Shown: positions 14,901 to 19,785 of the stretch, piece by piece
How positions within the stretch are numbered: the first letter of the stretch is position 1
Layout: the number at the start of each line of letters is the position of its first letter
NCBI GenBank assembly: GCA_030652635.1
Contig: JAUSPW010000622.1
Coordinates: 1 to 21,552 of the forward strand
Direction: 5' to 3'
DNA from: Pseudohongiella sp.
GTDB lineage: Bacteria; Pseudomonadota; Gammaproteobacteria; Pseudomonadales; Pseudohongiellaceae
DNA length: 21,552 bases
Notes under the pieces: model-generated
Databases searched by the model: none
What the model saw: the letters and a program-made list of their open reading frames with translations, nothing else
What the model was told of the DNA's origin: nothing
Position numbers and translations under genes: made by a program

Positions 14901-17207
14901 GGTCGTTTGGTCGCTGAGTCAGCAGCGCTTCGTGCCTGGACACACTTCTTCAAACGCCTATCCCCCAGAGAATCAGCCGCACTCAAGAGTTGGCGTGAGG
15001 CCGTCAAAGCAATGGGCAAGGGAACTGGTAAGTCGGCCAGGATGGCGCGGTTGCGCCAAGAAGCTCGCCAGTATATGGATGCTTGTCGTGATGCAATACC
15101 TATCTGGATCATGCCCCGTTACCTTGTGGCGGAAATGATTGTTCCAGCACCCGGGCTATATGATCTCGTGATTGTGGATGAGGCCAGTCAGCTCGGTATT
15201 GAAAGCCTCTTTTTATTCTATATCGCGAAAAAGATTGTAGTGGTTGGTGATGATCAACAGATCAGCCCCTATGGCATTGGTATTCCGGATGAGGCTGTCG
15301 CAGGATTGCAGGCACACTACCTGGAAGGAATTCGACACCGGCACGCCCTGTCTCCGCAAAGTAGTTTATATGGCAATGCCAAAATTCGATTCAGTCAGAA
15401 TGTTGTCTTGCGCGAGCATTTCCGTTGCATGCCAGAGATTATTCAGTTTTCTAACGACCTCTGTTATGCCAGCAACGGTACGCCACTTGATCCTTTAAGG
15501 GCATACCCGGCAAATCGTTTGCAGCCGTTGGTGGTCAGGCATGTTGTTGATGGATATCGGACGGGGAGTAGCCAGCACGCCCAGAATATTCCCGAAGCGG
15601 ATGCGATTGTTGCTCAGATTGCAGGGTGTATTGCTGATCCCCGCTATAAAGGAAAAACAATGGGCGTCATCAGTTTGCAGGGAGAGGCGCAAGCAAAACT
15701 GATAGAGCGAAAGCTGCTAGAGCAACTCGAGCCCGAGGTGATTGAGGAGCGCCAGCTGATTTGCGGTGACGCCTATGCGTTTCAAGGGGACGAACGACAT
15801 ATTATTTTTCTGAGTATGGTGGCTGCACAAGGAGAAACACGCATAGGTGCGTTAACAGCCGATTCAGCACGTCAACGTTTTAACGTGGCTGTCAGCCGTG
15901 CTCAAGATCAATTGTGGCTATTCCATACTGCTAAACTTGATGTACTCAGTGATCTTTGTATGCGTTACCGTTTGTTGAAGTACATGCTTGAGCCAAAGCG
16001 GGAATCTTCTGCCGAAGATAAACAATTGTTTGACTCTGAATTCGAGCGCGCAGTTTACCAGCTTATAAGCGATCGTGGATTTCACGTCAGAACGCAGGTT
16101 TGTATTGGTGATCCTACAAATCATCGCTACAGAATTGATTTAGTGGTTGAAGGAATGCAGGGCCGGATTGCCGTCGAGTGTGATGGTGATTATTGGCACG
16201 GCCCTGATCGTTATGAGCATGATATGGCACGGCAGCGGGACCTCGAACGGGCTGGTTGGCAGTTTGTGCGCATTCGTGGGGGAGATTTTTATCGGGACCC
16301 AAATTCTGCCATGCAACCAGTTTGGAGTTCGCTCGAGAGATTGGGTATTCATCCAGGTGGTGTCGATTCTGCTGCGGCAGAACCGCCGTGGCCAGTCAAT
16401 CTCAGCGCAGCAGATCGTAGTAGTGGTTTTGAAATTGCAGCGAATAACGAGCCGGCAGGATTAGCAGATCATGCCGCAGACACTGTTAGATTGGGTGATC
16501 TGACCCCCGAGAATGCATTTGATGCCGAACGTGCAGGTATTGCCACAGAAAATCTGCCCGACGATTATTCGGAAATTCTTACAGAGCGGGGTGATGCGGA
16601 GAATCTTGTCGTTGCTCCCGATGATGGAATTGATCTGCAGCCGGATATTTTTCAGTTTGGAGCACGGCCCACTTATGAGATAGGTGATCGTTCAAGTTAT
16701 GTTGAGTATCAGGGCGCAATAAGTGCAGACCCTCGCAATTCGAATATTGGTACTACCAAGGTGGCCGATGAGCTCATGCGAATTATCGAGGTTGAAGCGC
16801 CTATACTCGCTAAACGCGCCTATGACATTTATCTCCGCAATTGCGGAATACATCGCTTGGGGAGTGAACTACGTACGACCATGAACAGAGCGTTACATCG
16901 CCTGTTAATTGACGGTCGTGTTGTAAATGTGGATGAGATTGGAAAGGGCGGTTTGATGTACACAATCGTTCGCCCGAAGGGCAGCGTCGCGGTTTTAGTC
17001 CGCAGCAGAGGCTCGAGGGATTTTTCAGAAATTCCGCCTAGTGAACTTTTGACGGTAGCGAATAAATTGGAGTCAGTTTATGGCATGGAGAGAGGCTCTG
17101 ACGAACATCTGCGGGCAATTCTTGAGCATTTTGATCTTCGTAGACTGACAACTCCGGTGGGTACCGCGCTGTTGGATGTTTTGGACAAAAAATATCCATA
17201 TGTTTGA
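11937..17207 (+). CDS. Giant SF1 (Upf1-like) helicase with Vsr/DUF559-like nuclease domain, 1756 aa
   Basis: I chose the ATG at 11937 (AAGG 6 nt upstream); a GTG at 11931 is also open. The N-terminal 385 residues are of unknown fold. The helicase core begins with a Q-like motif NKEQRRIV and Walker A GPPGTGKS (398-405). Motif II is VDEAS (Asp1081, Glu1082), followed by motif III VVGDDQQISP, a FRCMPEII segment, motif V AFQGDE and motif VI NVAVSRA. About 640 residues, largely helical, separate Walker A from motif II. A Vsr/MTES_1575-type PD-(D/E)xK domain follows: RIDLVVEG (Asp1401), then AVECDGDYWHG (Glu1414, Asp1416), and GWQFVRIRGGDFY. The last 170 residues look like a DUF3320/winged-helix tail. 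The combination suggests a nuclease-helicase attacking foreign DNA. The gene is intact, and the 37-bp repeats lie outside it on both sides. Confidence 0.88.
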   Translation: MPDLQKANAPLRLAQYLKEFVGLRTTTARDVTKYDTVLWFGDMPQEKDCFSPAWVDSCEPGEPWLEVKKQQFDAMPAVPESILPWIDVTALKRASDQIPPLRTSILVPDEDFQLGDGETAPLLEVSLNDFPEVQAAYNGFRPRWQAWSDEYRRRQKIQDLYARLFGLHTQLRKQGELLELVLGLGLLDWRTPSGGHIRRHLVTARAELVFEPGKGVMRLESPGDGARLRIEDDMLEAELRPDRSQYQAVQMQLDHVGDEIWDKALMQNALKHWAGALNADSFWSANLRSHASDPTKPVVSFAPALILRNRTQTGMVRIYDAIIDQINNGSDEVPQSWGSLIDDVDDQHVENRTANGEVNQSNDYQNGQQRIYFPLAANKEQRRIVEAIDRQRGVLVQGPPGTGKSHTIANLICHLLATGKRVLITAETGRALQVLKDKLPEDIQPLCVSLLGQGGDAFAELNSAVQGITTKQAAYTPGAYEPRIAEIDSELDGNRRRLAEIDNEISSLRQEETCIHQIANGAYHGTASAIAARVARERDVYGWLKLPLEVTTPPLVSGEEMLAWLGICGRYSAAQIAESKLKFPASSALVDPQTFASAVANESAAIMSLDQLQELRKHRAYAAIYAMPTGRRIELGQILRNLEEHRAAVSRISSSWSKDALRDLIAGKRGRWDTILDRTHELLVDAENLSSKIGHSVVTTPANQDRRKVRVDAQAAMTFLNEGGSWKRLGMFIPAELKGKTYLKDEVLVDGVGAASPEQLQTVINEISLGFVFDELISIWKMLGVVVSSENRRLLLADFQEQQADLKHCTAYADDCLKASRFMSMSSPVVPEPDWLNGEIAQWTELLDVAEKEDIYQSARDAVKRCTVAVGSLAGLHNAHMLVTKIATSLEQRNIGDYSRYYADLVALEEICSLQLQRVDIENRLKVHVPYLVPDIAGSLDNANWHQRLSSWEEAWLWAIADNWLEKRTDFSYQQKLWRRRHDVDTVIGRLVAESAALRAWTHFFKRLSPRESAALKSWREAVKAMGKGTGKSARMARLRQEARQYMDACRDAIPIWIMPRYLVAEMIVPAPGLYDLVIVDEASQLGIESLFLFYIAKKIVVVGDDQQISPYGIGIPDEAVAGLQAHYLEGIRHRHALSPQSSLYGNAKIRFSQNVVLREHFRCMPEIIQFSNDLCYASNGTPLDPLRAYPANRLQPLVVRHVVDGYRTGSSQHAQNIPEADAIVAQIAGCIADPRYKGKTMGVISLQGEAQAKLIERKLLEQLEPEVIEERQLICGDAYAFQGDERHIIFLSMVAAQGETRIGALTADSARQRFNVAVSRAQDQLWLFHTAKLDVLSDLCMRYRLLKYMLEPKRESSAEDKQLFDSEFERAVYQLISDRGFHVRTQVCIGDPTNHRYRIDLVVEGMQGRIAVECDGDYWHGPDRYEHDMARQRDLERAGWQFVRIRGGDFYRDPNSAMQPVWSSLERLGIHPGGVDSAAAEPPWPVNLSAADRSSGFEIAANNEPAGLADHAADTVRLGDLTPENAFDAERAGIATENLPDDYSEILTERGDAENLVVAPDDGIDLQPDIFQFGARPTYEIGDRSSYVEYQGAISADPRNSNIGTTKVADELMRIIEVEAPILAKRAYDIYLRNCGIHRLGSELRTTMNRALHRLLIDGRVVNVDEIGKGGLMYTIVRPKGSVAVLVRSRGSRDFSEIPPSELLTVANKLESVYGMERGSDEHLRAILEHFDLRRLTTPVGTALLDVLDKKYPYV

Positions 17208-17283
17208 GAAAATTTACGAAATGTTTTTGTATAGATTTAGCGAGTTTTACTGCTTTCACCGAACGCGTTGAATTGCAAGCTTG

Positions 17284-17326
17284 TTTGACCCAACTGATGT
17301 GAATTTAGATCAGAATATTTGACCCA
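17284..17326 (+). repeat. Direct repeat TTTGACCCA, two copies
   Basis: TTTGACCCA occurs at 17284-17292 and 17318-17326, 34 nt apart start to start, with GATCAGAATA before the second. Spaced short repeats of this kind are found at the ends of some insertion sequences, but no terminal inverted repeat or transposase is present here, so the origin is open. Confidence 0.45.
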
Positions 17327-17340
17327 TTTACAGCCACTAA

Positions 17341-17360
17341 TAGTGTGAGCCTGCACACTA
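17341..17360 (+). repeat. Perfect 7-bp hairpin
   Basis: TAGTGTG at 17341-17347 pairs with CACACTA at 17354-17360 around a 6-nt loop. No T tract follows, so it is not a classic intrinsic terminator. It could be a recombination or insertion-element remnant, or an RNA structure upstream of the GIY-YIG gene. Confidence 0.45.
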
Positions 17361-17392
17361 CTGTACGGGCCAAAATTAAACTTCCGCTGACA

Positions 17393-17431
17393 CAGTAGCG
17401 TTGGGGCGGGCTGTGTTATCCGGTGAAGTGA
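17393..17431 (+). pseudogene. Decayed 3' end of a second HEPN gene
   Basis: Read in the frame of the HEPN gene, this stretch ends in CYPVK and the same TGA stop as 11281-11319. Upstream of that it has changed: CAG CAG CAT in the intact gene reads CAG TAG CGT here, which creates an amber stop. The similarity ends at about 17393, so only some 13 codons remain. It indicates that a HEPN gene, or a recombined copy of its end, once stood directly before the GIY-YIG gene. Confidence 0.65.
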
Positions 17432-17470
17432 CCTGAAGGGAGGCTTATGCTCACTGATTTGGTGGATATT
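17393..17470 (+). repeat. Duplicated gene junction, copy 2
   Basis: The partner of 11281-11358, with 10 mismatches in 78 bp. Seven mismatches lie in the first 21 bp (the HEPN tail) and three in the last 20 bp (the start of the next gene), leaving the 37-bp identical core 17414-17450 over the stop codon, spacer, ribosome binding site AAGGGAGG (17436-17443) and ATG. Confidence 0.93.
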
Positions 17471-18262
17471 GGATTTAAACACATTGGTCGCTGGGAACTG
17501 CGAAACCAATCCATTTACGCATTGCTGACAGATATGTCGTCAGCGTCACCTGCTTTGTACGCGTTTGTTATTGATGGAACTGTCCATTATGTTGGCAAAA
17601 CATCTAGAACACTTGGGCATAGATTGTATGGCTACGCAAAAGGCGGTAGCACACAGCGCACCAATATCCGGGTAAGGGCGCTGATTCTGGAGTCGCTGAC
17701 TCTGGGTAATATGGTTGAGATCTATGGGTTCAGTGACTCCCAACCGCAAGACATTGGCCGATTTGTACTCGATAAATCAGCTGGTTTGGAAGATGACATC
17801 ATTAGACAACTTCAGCCCCGGTGGAATGGGCGCGGAAGTTTCAAAACTCTTGGTTATGTGGCTAAATCCGAGCACACTCATAATCAGACTGTAGTTAACT
17901 CCGCTCATAAAAATGCTGTCATTAAATCGTCGTCGAATACCCAAGCGACTACGTCTGAAGCCCATTTTTCCTGCAAAATTGGCGCAACTTATTTCCGACA
18001 AGGGTTCTTTAATGTGCCTTCCAGGTTTTCACATCTTTTTGGCGAACATGGCCAGGCGATAACAATCCAGCTACCCGGTACTGATGCAGCAATTGGGGCG
18101 AAGATTAACCGTACCGCGAATGTCAGTAACGGTGCTCCACGAATCATGGCAGGTGCAGCTCTGAGAGACTGGTTCAATAATTCTATATCAGAGGGTGATA
18201 CGGTAGAGGTTACTGTGTTGCAACCGGATTTGATCAGCTTGAGAGCTGACAATGACAGCTAG
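17447..18262 (+). CDS. GIY-YIG nuclease with additional C-terminal domain, 271 aa
   Basis: The start follows a strong AAGGGAGG site. The GIY-YIG fold covers about residues 34-130. The two signature strands appear as ALY (36-38) and HYVGKTS with YVG (48-50), the catalytic arginine is probably Arg59 in GHRLYGY, the metal-binding glutamate is Glu115 in GLEDDIIRQL, and PRWNGRG carries Asn127. After a polar linker, a second domain (about 168-267) contains KIGATYFRQGFFNVP, KINRTANVSNGAPRIM and ALRDWF. It looks like a conserved DNA-binding or specificity domain that I cannot name. The protein is probably a DNA endonuclease. The gene starts in the duplicated junction, which in this genome has replaced its direct HEPN neighbour with helicase-flanking sequence. 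A 147-aa gene follows after 19 nt. Confidence 0.85.
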   Translation: MLTDLVDIGFKHIGRWELRNQSIYALLTDMSSASPALYAFVIDGTVHYVGKTSRTLGHRLYGYAKGGSTQRTNIRVRALILESLTLGNMVEIYGFSDSQPQDIGRFVLDKSAGLEDDIIRQLQPRWNGRGSFKTLGYVAKSEHTHNQTVVNSAHKNAVIKSSSNTQATTSEAHFSCKIGATYFRQGFFNVPSRFSHLFGEHGQAITIQLPGTDAAIGAKINRTANVSNGAPRIMAGAALRDWFNNSISEGDTVEVTVLQPDLISLRADNDS

Positions 18263-18281
18263 TCCATAATTGAGGCAAGCC

Positions 18282-18725
18282 ATGGACGACAGAGTTAAGA
18301 AAATTGATTCTCCTGAGAAGTGCGAGATCTTCGCCAAAAACGCCATCCAAAGAGGGCGTCAGGATCTTGCAAACGAAGCTTTGCTCCGCGCAACCGAACT
18401 GCGTGCGCAGTCCTACGGCGCGGTGACGCAGGCAGAGCAAGAGGCGTTGCAAGCTATTTATGCCTATGAAGAAACCTTGCGCGCCAAAAATGGCAAGAAA
18501 ACCCGCGCGACACGTACTTGGCAAATGATCGGACGGCACGGCATTATCGAGTCGGTTAATCGTGCTGTTTGCCGTCCAGTCGAGACTCAAGGATACAAGG
18601 CTCTGTTGAAAATGGGCCTTGCAGATTTTGCGTTTGAGGCGGTCATCCTCAGGCATCCGGATGTTTTCTCAGCTGAAGCAGTGGCCGTTTCCAGAGAAAG
18701 GCTTGCTGATTGGCGGCACATTTGA
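18282..18725 (+). CDS. Small helical hypothetical protein, 147 aa
   Basis: The ATG at 18282 is chosen for its GAGG site 6 nt upstream; a TTG at 18270 is less likely. The protein is soluble and helical, beginning MDDRVKKI. It has a charged N-terminal half (helices containing FAKNAIQRGRQDLANEALLR) and a conserved-looking C-terminal half containing KTRATRTWQMIGRHGI and FAFEAVILRHPDVFS. The R/K-rich centre might bind nucleic acid. I recognise no named family. It follows the GIY-YIG gene by 19 nt with no terminator between, which suggests a two-gene unit (nuclease plus partner or inhibitor). It is the last + strand gene of the run and converges on the DUF1810 gene. Confidence 0.72.
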   Translation: MDDRVKKIDSPEKCEIFAKNAIQRGRQDLANEALLRATELRAQSYGAVTQAEQEALQAIYAYEETLRAKNGKKTRATRTWQMIGRHGIIESVNRAVCRPVETQGYKALLKMGLADFAFEAVILRHPDVFSAEAVAVSRERLADWRHI

Positions 18726-18742
18726 GGAAAGTGTCGCGAGCA

Positions 18743-19183
18743 CTAATTCGCTTCTAAGCAGCTGACAGTTTTCATGTGTTTTTTGCCCGCGAAGTACTTA
18801 TCAATTATCTGGTGAAAAACACTGCCAGTTGGAGATACGGACGAGAACAAGGTTACACAGGCGTGCAGTTTCAAGTCGTCAGGTGAGCCAAAAATCTCGT
18901 GTGCTGTTTTGCTATCTATCGCCAGTACCGCCTCGCAACACTCAAGCAACCGCTGACCTAGCAGGGGATGCATCAGGTAGGCTGATGCCTCAGATGTGCT
19001 ACTGATTGCAAAATGACGTGCTATCTGGCTGTAACCGATGCCCGCAATTTGCGGAAAAATAAACCACATCCAATGCGATTCCTTCTTTCCCTGTCTCAGC
19101 TCTTGAAGCGCAACTGAGTAGTGCAGTTCCTGAGCGGCTACAAATCTGGTCAATTCATATTTGTCACTGTTCTGATCGGACAT
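18743..19183 (-). CDS. DUF1810 family protein, 146 aa
   Basis: The only well-supported minus-strand gene. The core WMWFIFPQIAGIG, the run EASAYLMHPLLGQRLLE, the AHEIFGSPDDLKL segment and the tail VFHQIIDKYFAGKKH match the pattern of DUF1810 proteins, which are short, cytoplasmic and widespread in bacteria with no settled function. I chose the ATG at 19183; a GTG at 19201 would add six residues and has no better ribosome site. It converges on the 147-aa gene with 17 bp between stops, and diverges from the MerR gene across 164 bp. It probably marks the edge of the defence block, but may itself be accessory. Confidence 0.85.
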   Translation of the reverse strand: MSDQNSDKYELTRFVAAQELHYSVALQELRQGKKESHWMWFIFPQIAGIGYSQIARHFAISSTSEASAYLMHPLLGQRLLECCEAVLAIDSKTAHEIFGSPDDLKLHACVTLFSSVSPTGSVFHQIIDKYFAGKKHMKTVSCLEAN

Positions 19184-19317
19184 ACTTTTTCTCAGTGTCA
19201 CTCATGTGCCGGTTGATGTGCTTGTTATAAGTGGCTTGGACAACATCTCTTTGCGCTTCCGCAAGCTACCACAAAAACAATATTACAAAATAATAGACAC
19301 CACAACTGTTATATATT

Positions 19318-19346
19318 AGAGTCTATTAAAGTCCATTGGAGACTCT
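19318..19346 (+). promoter_or_regulatory. Inverted repeat before the MerR gene, candidate operator
   Basis: AGAGTCT (19318-19324) and AGACTCT (19340-19346) form a perfect 7-bp inverted repeat with a 15-nt spacer, ending right at the ATG at 19348. An AT-rich stretch with TAGACA (19294-19299) and TAGAGT (19317-19322), 17 nt apart, could serve as -35 and -10. MerR-type regulators bind inverted repeats within their promoters, so autoregulation is plausible. Position and symmetry are seen; binding is inferred. Confidence 0.45.
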
Positions 19347-19347
19347 T

Positions 19348-19785
19348 ATGACTCAGGCTCTACCGTCCCCCACAAAACTCGGCATCGATGATCTTTGCCG
19401 CCTGACCGGACTGACCCGGCGCACGGTGCGTTTCTACATTCAGAAGGGGCTGCTGGATAAGCCCAATGGAGAGAAGAAGGGCGCCTGGTACTCGCAGGAG
19501 CATCTGGAGAGGCTGGCGCGGATCCGGCAATTGTCGGCATCAGGCTTGTCGCTGGATGCGGTTGCCCGGCAGCTGGATGACGGTGTTGATGCAGGCGGTA
19601 ATGCGTCAGCTGCGATGCCTGGCACAGTGACCGTTAAAAGCCACATCACCGTGGCACGTGGGCTCGAAGTGGTTGTTTGCCCTGATCTGGCGCAGATGCG
19701 GCCGGAACAATTACGCAAGTTTATCCGCCTGCTTTCAGAGGCTTATGAGGAGTCGGTACAAGATGACGATCAAATTACGGACTAA
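19348..19785 (+). CDS. MerR-family transcriptional regulator, 145 aa
   Basis: The ATG at 19348 follows GGAGA by 5 nt; a TTG at 19336 would remove that site from the leader. The N-terminus is a MerR winged helix-turn-helix: LGIDDLCRLTGLTRRTVRFY (11-30) as the DNA-recognition helices and GLLDKPNGEKKGAWYSQEHL as the wing. A short dimerisation helix (LARIRQLSASGLSLDAVARQL, about 56-76) follows. The C-terminal part is short, with no cysteine pattern typical of metal sensors, so the signal is unknown. The last 23 nt overlap the VIT-VWA gene in another frame, so the pair is co-translated and the regulator probably controls that gene. The base composition is GC-richer than the ankyrin region to the left. 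Confidence 0.88.
   Translation: MTQALPSPTKLGIDDLCRLTGLTRRTVRFYIQKGLLDKPNGEKKGAWYSQEHLERLARIRQLSASGLSLDAVARQLDDGVDAGGNASAAMPGTVTVKSHITVARGLEVVVCPDLAQMRPEQLRKFIRLLSEAYEESVQDDDQITD

Larger units (their letters stand above)
17208..17446 (+). other. Intergenic scar between helicase and GIY-YIG genes
   Basis: No intact gene is present in these 239 bp. They hold a 17-bp exact match to part of the 97-aa gene (17209-17225 against 11541-11557), two copies of TTTGACCCA (17284-17292 and 17318-17326), a hairpin at 17341-17360, a decayed HEPN 3' end (17393-17431) and the second copy of the duplicated junction. The mix of gene fragments and repeats is what is left after insertion, deletion or recombination. 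No clear transcription terminator follows the helicase gene. Confidence 0.7.

Noticed and set aside
18730..18745. Possible terminator hairpin (AGTGT/GCACT) between the convergent genes
   Set aside because: The stem is only 5 bp with a G-T pair, and there is no T tract on either side.
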